Below are positions 32,425-39,734 of a stretch of DNA of 64,000 nucleotides, piece by piece. This DNA is from Actinacidiphila acidipaludis (GTDB lineage Bacteria; Actinomycetota; Actinomycetes; Streptomycetales; Streptomycetaceae). The notes beneath the pieces are model-generated. The model was given only the letters and a program-made list of their open reading frames with translations. It had not been told where the DNA came from and made no database searches. Location of the stretch: contig NZ_JAINZZ010000003.1 of the NCBI RefSeq assembly GCF_019890725.1, forward strand, positions 124,001 through 188,000, in the 5' to 3' direction. The position numbers and the translations under genes were made by a program. Within the stretch, counting starts at the first letter, position 1. Each line of letters opens with the position of its first letter.

Positions 32425-32452
32425 CGCCCCCGGAGTTGCACCTCCGGGGGCG
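32425..32452. other. Hairpin in the leader between the transfer operon and gntR
   Basis: CGCCCCCGGAG (32425-32435) pairs perfectly with 32442-32452 around TTGCAC. It is 46 bases upstream of the first transfer gene, where a terminator has no obvious gene to serve, so it may be an attenuator in the leader or an insulator. The remaining sequence between 32380 and 32810 shows no gene, only the dyads at 32694-32778. Confidence 0.6.
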
Positions 32453-32693
32453 TTCGCCGTTCTGGGGTGCTTCCTGCGGCCGCACGCCGACCACCGCCAC
32501 GACAGGCGCGGTGGACGACGTGCAGCACAGGTCTGCAAACGCGCAGCTCAACAGCCACGCAATCCGCCTTTTCGACTCGGGGAGACGGGACCCGGTATGG
32601 AGTTCTCAAGCAACCAGCGCTTCCTTCGGACCCGTGTCACGGAGCCCTCCAGGCGCATCCGAGCAGCCCAAAGAAGGGCCGTTCGATGTAGCT

Positions 32694-32778
32694 ATTGTCC
32701 GTACAATGGCTACAGTCAGGATGTTGGCAGCGAGAGGTGGCGTCGTCAAGGGCAATGCCCGCATTGACTGGACAATGC
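32694..32778. promoter_or_regulatory. Inverted repeats upstream of gntR (candidate auto-operators)
   Basis: ATTGT-CCGT-ACAAT at 32694-32707 and GCATTG-ACTGGA-CAATGC at 32761-32778, with a related GGCAATGCC half-site between. Both have ATTG/CAAT arms and are 117 and 33 bases before the GTG of the regulator. GntR-type regulators of AICEs repress their own and neighbouring genes, so these are the most likely sites. Confidence 0.55.
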
Positions 32779-32810
32779 CTACAACCTGCGGCTTTCATGG
32801 AGGCGTGACG

Positions 32811-33587
32811 GTGAACCGACTCGGGCGAAACCCGATGTACCAGCAGATTGCGGACGTCATCCGCAGTCAGATCGACACCGGACAACTGGCCCCGGGCGCC
32901 AAGCTCCCGACGGAGGCAGAGCTCCGGGAGGAGTACGGCGTCTCACGCGAGACCGTGCGCAAGGCGCTGGGCCTCCTCGTCAACGAAGGGCTTGTCGTCT
33001 CAGCGCGACCGCAAGGGCACTTCGTGCGGCGACGGCAGCCGATGGTATTCCGCCCGCAGGCGGAGTTCCGTGAGCGGCCGTACACGCCAGAGATGGACGC
33101 CTTCGTGACGGAGTACAGCGCGGAGGGACGCGAACCCCGGCAGGAGATCGAGGTTGCCATCGTGGAGCCGCCGGCCGACGTGGCCAAGCGCCTGCGGCTG
33201 GAGCCGGGCGAGCTCGTCGCGGTGCGCAAGCGGGTCCGGTACCTGGATGGCGAGCCGTTCAACACGAACGACAGCTACTTCCCGCTGAGCATCGTCCGCG
33301 ACTCGGAGATCATGCGGCCGGAGAACATAACGCGGGGAGCCAACGAGGTGCTGGCGGACCTCGGCTACCGCCAGGTGCGTGCGCTGGACGAGCTGTACGT
33401 GCGGATGCCGGTCCCAGACGAGGTGCACCGCCTGGACCTGGGACCCGGAACGCCGGTCGGTGTCCACCTCACGACAGGGTTCACGGAGAAGGGCAAGCCG
33501 GTCCGCGTCGCGATCACGACGCTGCCGGGGGATAGGCACGTCGTGTCGTACGAACGCCGTTGGGAAGCGCCGGACGGGGAAGCATGA
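32811..33587 (+). CDS. GntR-family regulator with UTRA domain (KorSA-like)
   Basis: A 258-residue protein. Residues about 5-75 are a GntR winged helix (P-M-Y-Q-Q-I-A-D-V-I-R-S-Q-I, L-P-T-E-A-E-L-R-E-E-Y-G-V-S-R-E-T-V-R-K-A). Residues about 90-250 are a HutC/UTRA ligand-binding domain (V-A-K-R-L-R-L-E-P-G-E-L-V). GTG at 32811 sits seven bases after GGAGG, and the upstream extension is not coding-like. In pSAM2-type elements KorSA of this class holds transfer/replication genes silent in the integrated state. It is coupled by ATGA to a GNAT gene. Confidence 0.9.
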   Translation: MNRLGRNPMYQQIADVIRSQIDTGQLAPGAKLPTEAELREEYGVSRETVRKALGLLVNEGLVVSARPQGHFVRRRQPMVFRPQAEFRERPYTPEMDAFVTEYSAEGREPRQEIEVAIVEPPADVAKRLRLEPGELVAVRKRVRYLDGEPFNTNDSYFPLSIVRDSEIMRPENITRGANEVLADLGYRQVRALDELYVRMPVPDEVHRLDLGPGTPVGVHLTTGFTEKGKPVRVAITTLPGDRHVVSYERRWEAPDGEA

Positions 33588-34084
33588 CCCCCTTGCACAT
33601 CCGGCCCGCTCAACCTGACGAACTCACAACCGTGGAGAGCCTGCTCATAGAGGTGAGCGAGTGGCTTGCCTCGCGGGGCATCGATCAGTGGCAGTTCCCC
33701 CCACACCGCGACCGCATCACGGCAGCCCTCCACCGCGGCGAGGTCTTCCTCGCCGAAGTGGAGGGGCGGCCCATCGCCACCCTGCAATTGGATAACCACG
33801 CCGACCCGGAGTTCTGGACCGCGGTGGACGAACCCGGGAACGCCCTATACGTGCACCGCATGGCCGTCGCCCGCGACTTCGCTGGCTTTGGTGTCGGTGG
33901 TGCCCTGCTGCGATGGGCGTCAGACCGTGCTGCTTTGATGGGTAAGGCGTGGCTGAGGCTCGACGCATGGAAAGACAACCTTGGACTGCACCGTTACTAC
34001 GAGAGCCAGGGCTTCACGCTTATACGGGTGATCAACCTGCCCCATCGAGGTTCTGGAGCGCTCTTCCAGCGGCCAACCCGCTGA
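33584..34084 (+). CDS. GNAT-family N-acetyltransferase (AICE cargo)
   Basis: A 166-residue acetyltransferase: L-H-I-R-P-A-Q-P-D-E-L start, central strand V-H-R-M-A-V-A-R-D-F-A-G-F-G-V-G-G-A-L-L, which is the acetyl-CoA pyrophosphate loop (motif A, Q/R-x-x-G-x-G/A form), and a last strand L-R-L-D-A-W-K-D-N-L-G-L-H-R-Y-Y-E-S-Q-G-F. The ATG overlaps the GntR stop (ATGA). Substrate unknown. No RHH antitoxin is adjacent, so it does not look like a TacT-type toxin. Tight coupling with the regulator suggests coordinated expression. Confidence 0.87.
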   Translation: MTPLHIRPAQPDELTTVESLLIEVSEWLASRGIDQWQFPPHRDRITAALHRGEVFLAEVEGRPIATLQLDNHADPEFWTAVDEPGNALYVHRMAVARDFAGFGVGGALLRWASDRAALMGKAWLRLDAWKDNLGLHRYYESQGFTLIRVINLPHRGSGALFQRPTR

Positions 34085-34160
34085 AGTCTCGTCTACGGGC
34101 CTGTACCCACTCGCTGCACCAAGACAGCGCCACCACGATGCCAGTCCGTTCGATGAGGGC

Positions 34161-36749
34161 TTAAGTGGTGCGGCGGCCAGTGCTTTCCTCGTCATAGTTG
34201 ATCATGTTTCGAACCATCTCATATGCCGGGGTCAGATCATACGACACACTATCCATCAGCTCGCGAGCTCGGGCTGGGTCGCCGTCCCTGAGTGCCAGGT
34301 AGGCAAGCATGTGAGAGACGGGCTCCCCTTTCTTATTTGCCTCCACTAGGTATGTGCGCGCCTTTTCGTAATCTCGTTTACGGAGGCAGAGCTGACCCAA
34401 ATGGTAGAGCGCATGGCCCTCGCCATTCTGTGCCGCCTTAGCGTAAATCCTGGTTGCAGCCTTGATTTTTCCTTGTCTCTCGTACAGAAATCCTAGGGCG
34501 GTGGCGCCTCGGTATTGCCCAGCATCCATGGCGCGTCGATACCAGAGCATGGCCTTATTTGGCTCCATGAGCGCCTCTTGAACCATTCCCATCTCGATGT
34601 AGTACTCGGGCTTTCCGGAGGCTAGAGCTTGGTTGATCCAAGACAGGGCTTCGCGCGGATCCCGGCTCTTGCGGCAGCGAGTAGAAAGATTAGCCATCGC
34701 TCGCACATCTCCGTCGGCGGCTGCTTCACGAAATAGTGCGTCAGCTTCTTCGTCGCGATCGGCCTTCTCCAGAAGTAGTGCCAGATTGTTTTTTGCGTAC
34801 TCCGAACCCATAGCTATCGCTTTTCTGTACAACTCTTCTGCTTCGTTCGCACGGCCATTCTTTGCTAGCAGGGCAGCGAGATTGAAGGCGGCATACTTAT
34901 CGTCAGCCTGAGCCAAGCGTTCGCGGTAGAGAGACTCTGCCTCCTCTGGCTCGCCTAGCTGGTTGAGAACCCCGGCCAAGTTGTTCGCCGCTTCAGCGTT
35001 GCCGGCCCTTATCGCCTGCCGGTAGGAAGAGGAAGCTGCCTCTAGGTCCCCATTTTCTTCTTGTGCGACACCCAAGAAGAACCAAGCGTCATCGTTATCG
35101 CCTTCGTCAATCGCCTGCCGAAGCCACTCCTCGGCTTTCCGGTAGTCGTCTTGATGAATGCAAAGGCGCCCCAGTACAGTCTTTGCTACGGGCGAATCTT
35201 TCTGCGCAAAAGAAAGAAATAGTTCTTTTGCTTCATCCAATTGGTCGTGAACTAGAAAATAGTTTCCGAGGTTGCGCATCGCGTGACCGTCGCCCTCTTG
35301 GGCTGCCTCTAGAAACCAATATGACGCTTCGTCTTCGCGACCGGAGCGACTCAGTACCAAGCCCAGGTTGTTCTTGGCTAGTAAACTTCCCTGAGAGATC
35401 GCCTTGCGGTACCAAAACTCGGCCTCTTCCAGGTCGTCGCGCTTGGCGGATATGTAGCCTAGGTGGAATGAGCCCTCGGAAATACCGGCAGATGCCAGAC
35501 GCTCGTATGCGCGGGATGCGTAGTCGTATTTGGCTGCCTTTTCGGCTCTATGTCCTACGCTATGCGTGACCTCTAGGGAAAAGTCATCGACAGCCGAATC
35601 CCATACTTCCTGTGGTAGTGATGGGTCTTTTTTGTCGCGAGCATGGGCTTCCGCAAGGTACTCGAAAGATCTATATGTTTCTTCCCCTACTGGTATTAGC
35701 AAGCTGCTTGTAGCATGTAGGGGCTCGAGTGCCCAATGGATGGCATCAAGCAGAGACTCGGGACGTAGGCGAGATCCGCCACGCTTATCTAGGTAGATGG
35801 CATGCAGTCGTTCTAGCAGTTGTTTAGAAATGGGCTCCCGGACCCCGGCGCGTCTCAAATCGACCGCAGCTGAAACAAGGGCGGCGCCGCGAGGGTGAAG
35901 GCCTGGCGACCAGGCATTCTGCCATTCGCGATAAAGCTGCGGGCCCGCCGCCAGATATTCTGCGATCCCATACTCGGATGCGTAGCGGCTTGCGTCCTTT
36001 ACTCGCGGGTCTTTAGACCGACTTGCCCGCTTTACCTCGTCATCGCTCCATTGCCGGTCTATGTAGAGTATGTGAGCCCTCGCCGTGACCCCTCTGGCTG
36101 CCCTGACAAGGGCTCTAGCCTCGGCGCTATGACCTCTTTCGTGTCGAGGTGACAGCAAGTCTAATTGATCAGCGCGCATAGTCCCGATGAGGACGGCGCC
36201 AGACCGCAATGCTTCATCCAGCGTGCTCGTCGAAATGGATGGGCGGCTAAGGAACCTATCGAGTTCGTCAAGCCAGATCACTTTGTCGCGCGACCGCGCA
36301 AAGGCCACACACTCTGCAAACTCCAGTCCATCTTCTGGCCGAAATGCGAGATATTCGGGAAATTTACTTTTGATGGCCTCGAAAGCAGTGCGTGACTTCC
36401 CCGATGTGGGGTCGCCTACGAGCAGTACGAATGCGCCTGGCTGCAATACGGCGTAGAGGTCCTCATCGATATCCCTGCGCACGTACTCTGGAAATTGAGT
36501 TTGGTTCCATGTAGCCGCTGGGTGTACGCCAAAGCTTACAGGGTCGCGATATTCCCGGAAGCGGAGAGTCCTGTCTAGGGCGAGCAGATGTGCAGTATTG
36601 GCCAACTCTTCCGGCGATCTTGCTCCGCGGCTGGCGTAGTAGATTTGGACGCCGTGATTTTGCTGGAAGGCCGTTCCGTGATCGTGAACGTCAGCAGATT
36701 GAGACGGCTTAGATGAACCGGCAGCTTCCCATTCAGATTCAGGTTCCAT
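34161..36749 (-). CDS. P-loop NTPase with Sel1/TPR-repeat C-terminus (candidate conflict/signalling protein, low G+C)
   Basis: An 862-residue protein. Residues 18-38 carry a peptide S-A-D-V-H-D-H-G-T-A-F-Q-Q-N-H-G-V-Q-I-Y matched in the neighbour gene. G-V-H-P-A and P-E-Y-V-R-R-D-I-D lead to Walker A G-D-P-T-S-G-K-S-R (112-120) and Walker B V-I-W-L-D-E-L-D-R-F (157-166). A helical region follows, and from about 410 to 830 some twelve degenerate 36-residue TPR/Sel1-like repeats (N-N-L-G-L-V-L, A-E-F-W-Y-R-K-A). No membrane segment or recognised nuclease or protease effector is visible. G+C is near half, against about 70 percent around it, indicating recent transfer. Similar P-loop-TPR proteins occur in Streptomyces. 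It starts one base after the partner gene stop. Confidence 0.85.
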   Translation of the reverse strand: MEPESEWEAAGSSKPSQSADVHDHGTAFQQNHGVQIYYASRGARSPEELANTAHLLALDRTLRFREYRDPVSFGVHPAATWNQTQFPEYVRRDIDEDLYAVLQPGAFVLLVGDPTSGKSRTAFEAIKSKFPEYLAFRPEDGLEFAECVAFARSRDKVIWLDELDRFLSRPSISTSTLDEALRSGAVLIGTMRADQLDLLSPRHERGHSAEARALVRAARGVTARAHILYIDRQWSDDEVKRASRSKDPRVKDASRYASEYGIAEYLAAGPQLYREWQNAWSPGLHPRGAALVSAAVDLRRAGVREPISKQLLERLHAIYLDKRGGSRLRPESLLDAIHWALEPLHATSSLLIPVGEETYRSFEYLAEAHARDKKDPSLPQEVWDSAVDDFSLEVTHSVGHRAEKAAKYDYASRAYERLASAGISEGSFHLGYISAKRDDLEEAEFWYRKAISQGSLLAKNNLGLVLSRSGREDEASYWFLEAAQEGDGHAMRNLGNYFLVHDQLDEAKELFLSFAQKDSPVAKTVLGRLCIHQDDYRKAEEWLRQAIDEGDNDDAWFFLGVAQEENGDLEAASSSYRQAIRAGNAEAANNLAGVLNQLGEPEEAESLYRERLAQADDKYAAFNLAALLAKNGRANEAEELYRKAIAMGSEYAKNNLALLLEKADRDEEADALFREAAADGDVRAMANLSTRCRKSRDPREALSWINQALASGKPEYYIEMGMVQEALMEPNKAMLWYRRAMDAGQYRGATALGFLYERQGKIKAATRIYAKAAQNGEGHALYHLGQLCLRKRDYEKARTYLVEANKKGEPVSHMLAYLALRDGDPARARELMDSVSYDLTPAYEMVRNMINYDEESTGRRTT

Positions 36750-36750
36750 T

Positions 36751-37161
36751 TTAGCTCTTGCGGTAATTCTGGATGCCGCTGATCTGCTGGAAATTCACGC
36801 CGTTATCTTGAACCGTTGCGCTCTGGTGAATTTCTCTCGCCTTAACTGGTGCGGAACTGTCTTCCAGATCCCTGAGTAGCTCCTTTAGAGGGGCTATCGC
36901 GCCGGGGTCTCTGGAAATCGCTGTGCACAGGAGGGCGAATACTTCGCTTCTCCTCTGCTCAAGCGCTTCAGGAGAGTTGTTTGCAATCGCCCGCTGCCGA
37001 AGTTCGTCAAGGCTTTGCCCAGCCGTTTGGGGGTCCCCTTCCGTTCTAGAAAAAATGTGAATGAGTCGCCCCTTAGCGGCGTTCCACCCGTCAGTGAGCA
37101 TTGTCGCCAAAAGTGTTTGTGCAGCTGGCGCTGCAAACTGAGCAAGTTCCAACTCGTTCAC
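36751..37161 (-). CDS. Small partner protein sharing a peptide signature with the P-loop/TPR gene
   Basis: A 136-residue protein (GTG at 37161, GGGGGGAA upstream). The N-terminus is helical, L-A-Q-F-A-A-P-A-A-Q-T-L-L-A-T-M-L-T-D-G-W-N-A-A-K-G-R, like small Streptomyces proteins that sit next to NTPase conflict genes. The C-terminus reads S-A-T-V-Q-D-N-G-V-N-F-Q-Q-I-S-G-I-Q-N-Y, aligning with residues 18-37 of the downstream protein. The shared peptide may be a beta-strand assembly tag that recruits the NTPase (inference). TAA stop, then one base, then the ATG of the NTPase gene: a translationally linked pair. Low G+C like its partner. Confidence 0.8.
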   Translation of the reverse strand: MNELELAQFAAPAAQTLLATMLTDGWNAAKGRLIHIFSRTEGDPQTAGQSLDELRQRAIANNSPEALEQRRSEVFALLCTAISRDPGAIAPLKELLRDLEDSSAPVKAREIHQSATVQDNGVNFQQISGIQNYRKS

Positions 37162-37524
37162 GGTTCCCCCCTACACACGTAGCTACCTTTGCCGAGGCTA
37201 GCGTTGCGTGCGGCGGTATGTCGCGCGATTGAGCAAAGATGCTTGCTCCGTTGAGTCGAGGGGGTGATGCCATCGAAGGTGCAGATGGCGAGCCTGATCT
37301 TGTGAGAGTCACGAGAAGATGAAGGACAAGGTGGCCACCTCAAAGTTGCGTCCGAGTTGCTCAGCCCACCCCCGGCTGGCTGGACGTCCGTCCGCCGGCT
37401 CAGACCCGGAACGGTTCTTGTGGTGGCCGCGACATGATCATCCCCCCTGCCCAGGTGTTGAGGCGAAGCGCCTGCTCGGGAGGGATGTAACCGGCTCCGT
37501 GTAAAGACGCCCATTGCGTACCTT

Positions 37525-37562
37525 CCTGGGCCGTCCCTGGGCCGTCTGACCACGGCCCAGGG
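37525..37562. repeat. Right-end repeats and hairpin (candidate integrase arm sites)
   Basis: CCTGGGCCGT occurs at 37525-37534 and 37536-37545 and inverted at 37552-37561; CCCTGGGCCGT (37535-37545) pairs perfectly with 37552-37562 over a CTGACC loop. TGGGCCGTCTGACCA at 37538-37552 matches the left-end TGGGCCTCTGACCA. It lies 75 bases from attR. The rest of 37162-37590 shows no convincing gene. Confidence 0.5.
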
Positions 37563-37589
37563 CCACCATGGACCACCAACAACGACCGG

Positions 37590-37626
37590 GGGCCCCGCGC
37601 CCGGCGTACCGGTGCGGGGCCCCGCG
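37590..37626. terminator. Element-borne copy of the pmt terminator
   Basis: 37 bases identical to 21513-21549, arms GGGCCCCGC/GCGGGGCCC. It follows the minus-strand stop of pmt at 37654 by 10 bases of different sequence (the left copy has a 21-base spacer). So the element carries its own terminator as well as the coding 3' end. Confidence 0.85.
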
Positions 37627-37636
37627 TCGTCTGGTT

Positions 37637-37743
37637 TCAGCTCGCCGACCTGGCTAGATCCAGGAGTCGAGCCACATTCTGGCCTGCCACCCGGAGTAGG
37701 GGATCGTCATGCCCGTGTAGATCGGGAAGAAGTAGATGAAGTT
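37637..37743. other. attR: direct repeat inside the 3' end of pmt
   Basis: Pairs with 21571-21677 (105/107 identical). It supplies the last 30 codons and stop of pmt, so integration leaves the gene intact. It contains a rare AGA Arg codon where attL has CGA. Confidence 0.92.
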
Positions 37744-39378
37744 CCAGATGATGAGCAGGACGAGGGTGCCGGCGCCCACCGCGCCCCACATCCGGCGGCC
37801 CTCACTGGCGCCCGGTGGGCCGAGGAACGCGCCCACCATCATCGCCACCGCCAGGCACAGGTAGGGGACGAACGCCACCGCGTAGAAGTAGAAGATCGTC
37901 CGGTCCTGGTAGTGGAACCACGGCAGCCACCCGGCGCCCAGCGCGCACAGGATCGCGCCGGCCCGCCAGTCGCGCCGCATCGCCCACCGGAACAGCAGAT
38001 AGACGATCGCGAAGCACGCCGACCACCACAGCAGCGGCGTCCCCAGCGCCAGGATCTCCCGCGAGCAGCCGGACGTCGTGTGGCAGCCGTCCTGCCCGTA
38101 CTTCGGCGACTCGAAGTAGTACGACACCGGCCGCCCCAGCACGATCCAGCTCCACGGGTTGGACTGGTACGGGTGCGGGGTGTGCAGGCCGACGTTGAAC
38201 TTGTAGACCTCGTGCTCGTAGTGCCACAGGCTGCGCAGCGGCGCCGGGATCCACGACCAGGTGCCGCCGCGGTCGTCGGCCCAGTGCCGGAAGTAGCCGT
38301 TGCCGGTGACGAACCAGCCGGTCCACGTCAGCAGGTAGGTGACCAGCGCGACCGGCAGCATCGACAGCACCGACCAGCCGAGGTCCTTCCGCAGCACCGC
38401 CAGGTGCGGGCGCCGCGCCCCGGCCAGACGGCGCGAGCCGACGTCCCACAGCACGGTCATGATCATGAAGAAGGCCAGGAAGTACAGGCCGTTCCACTTG
38501 CTGGCCGCGGCCAGTCCCAGGAAGAAGCCCGCCGCGAGCCGCCACGGCCGCCAGCCCATGCCCGCCCGGTCGCCCGTGTGCTGGTCGGGCCCGGCGAAGC
38601 CGTCCTCGCCGACCGGCAGCGCCGCCGCCAGTCTGGCTCTGGCCCAGTCCCGGTCGATCAGCAGGCACCCGAACGCCGCCAGCGCGAAGAACATGATCAC
38701 CAGGTCGAGCAGCGCGATCCGGCTCATCACGTAGTGCAGGCCGTCCACCGCCATCAGCGTCCCGGCCACGCAGCCCAGCGCCGTCGAACGGAACAGCCGC
38801 CGCCCGATCCGGCACAGCATCAGCACCGACAGGCTGCCGAGCAGCGCCATCATGAAGCGCCAGCCGAACGGGTTCAGGCCGAACATCCACTCGCCGGCCG
38901 CGATCACCCACTTGCCCATCGGCGGGTGCACGACATAGCCGGGGGCGTCGGAGAGGGGGATGGTCTGCGGGTGCGCCAGGATCTGAGGGTTGGAGATCTT
39001 GCCGTCCGGCCAGCTGCCCTCGTAGCCGAGCTTCAGCAGCGCCCAGGCGTCCTTGGCGTAGTACGTCTCGTCGAAGACGACCTCGCGCGGGCTGCCCAGG
39101 TGCCAGAAACGGATGCCGCCGGCGACGGCGGCGACGAGCAGCGGACCGAGCCAGCCCGACCACCGCGCCAGCCGGTGGGCCGCCACCGGGCCGAGGCCCA
39201 GCATCTCCCACATGCGGGTCCCGGGCTCGGGAAAGGGCGGGACCAGGCGTTCGCGGGTGTCGGTCCGGGGACGCTCGGCGTAGCCGAAGCGACGCAGGCG
39301 CCGCGCCCAGGGACTGGCGTCGGCCTGCACCCGGACCTCCTCGTCGACGCGGTCCTGCGTCGCGGTGTCACTCGTCAC
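37654..39378 (-). CDS. pmt: Protein O-mannosyltransferase (GT39), target gene of the AICE
   Basis: A 574-residue polytopic membrane glycosyltransferase that moves mannose from polyprenyl-phosphomannose to Ser/Thr of secreted proteins. The first outside loop has the catalytic acidic motif F-D-E-T-Y-Y-A-K-D. Also visible are H-P-P-M-G-K-W, R-F-M-M-A-L-L-G-S-L, A-S-K-W-N-G-L-Y and a C-terminal W-L-P-W-F-H-Y-Q-D-R-T-I-F-Y-F-Y, all typical of bacterial Pmt. About eleven hydrophobic helices. GTG start at 39378. The last 30 codons lie in attR and are therefore partly element-derived, without change to the protein. Streptomyces Pmt is needed for phiC31 infection (family knowledge). Confidence 0.94.
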   Translation of the reverse strand: MTSDTATQDRVDEEVRVQADASPWARRLRRFGYAERPRTDTRERLVPPFPEPGTRMWEMLGLGPVAAHRLARWSGWLGPLLVAAVAGGIRFWHLGSPREVVFDETYYAKDAWALLKLGYEGSWPDGKISNPQILAHPQTIPLSDAPGYVVHPPMGKWVIAAGEWMFGLNPFGWRFMMALLGSLSVLMLCRIGRRLFRSTALGCVAGTLMAVDGLHYVMSRIALLDLVIMFFALAAFGCLLIDRDWARARLAAALPVGEDGFAGPDQHTGDRAGMGWRPWRLAAGFFLGLAAASKWNGLYFLAFFMIMTVLWDVGSRRLAGARRPHLAVLRKDLGWSVLSMLPVALVTYLLTWTGWFVTGNGYFRHWADDRGGTWSWIPAPLRSLWHYEHEVYKFNVGLHTPHPYQSNPWSWIVLGRPVSYYFESPKYGQDGCHTTSGCSREILALGTPLLWWSACFAIVYLLFRWAMRRDWRAGAILCALGAGWLPWFHYQDRTIFYFYAVAFVPYLCLAVAMMVGAFLGPPGASEGRRMWGAVGAGTLVLLIIWNFIYFFPIYTGMTIPYSGWQARMWLDSWI

Positions 39379-39734
39379 CGGGCCATCGTAGGGAAACCAC
39401 CTGAGAAAGCGATGTGCCCGGCGGAGGGCGGCGGTATTTGCCCCCTATCTCCGTGTGACGGCCCCGCCGCCGGCCTGTGGGCGCTCGGCCGGCCGTCTCC
39501 GTGCCCGGCAACCGCGGGGTGCCTGGTCGCGGGGCCTGCCCGCCCCTCGTCCCCGGCCGGCCGCTCCCTGGTCGCGGGACTGCCGCGCCGGCGGGCCGGA
39601 CCGCCCGCCGCCGTGCTCGAAAGCACACGCACCCGCGGCCGAAGGCACTCGCTCCCGGCCTCGACCGCGTCCGCCGGCGTGGCCCGCGGCCCGCCCGTGC
39701 GGGGCCGGGTCGCCGCCGGTGGGAGGATGCCGGG
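39379..39734. other. Intergenic region between divergent pmt and rsmI
   Basis: 356 bases. It presumably holds both promoters. The only departures from GC-rich background are a short GGTATTTGCCCCCTATC segment (39430-39446) and GAAAGCACACGCACCC near 39618. I see no dyad longer than six bases, repeat or small gene that I could support. Confidence 0.6.

Larger units (their letters stand above)
21571..37636. mobile_element. Actinomycete integrative and conjugative element (AICE) integrated in pmt
   Basis: About 16,066 bases from the start of attL to the start of attR. It carries a full AICE set: tyrosine integrase and excisionase next to attL, a Prim-Pol plus P-loop ATPase replication module, an FtsK/TraB-type double-strand DNA translocase, spread-type membrane proteins and a GntR-UTRA (KorSA-like) regulator. 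There is no relaxase, phage structural gene or type IV secretion gene, which separates it from ICEs and prophages. Cargo includes a DpdA-like protein and a low-G+C P-loop/TPR pair. The flanks are 107-base direct repeats of the pmt 3' end, so excision would restore a single intact site. Confidence 0.93.

Noticed and set aside
32436-32810. N-terminal extension of the GntR protein
   Set aside because: Upstream translation is not protein-like and includes the operator dyads; GGAGG places the start at 32811.
33584-34084. TacT-like toxin-antitoxin module
   Set aside because: The neighbour is a GntR-UTRA regulator, not a ribbon-helix-helix antitoxin, and the GNAT is longer with an N-acetyltransferase layout of the general type.
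21571-37636. Prophage interpretation of the integrated element
   Set aside because: There is an integrase and excisionase, but no terminase, portal, capsid, tail or lysis genes. The FtsK/TraB and spread genes fit an AICE.
21571-37743. tRNA gene as attachment site
   Set aside because: No cloverleaf was found in either repeat; the repeat is pmt coding sequence.
37654-37743. pmt disrupted by the insertion
   Set aside because: The reading frame continues through attR to a stop with the same last residues as the attL copy, so the protein is intact.
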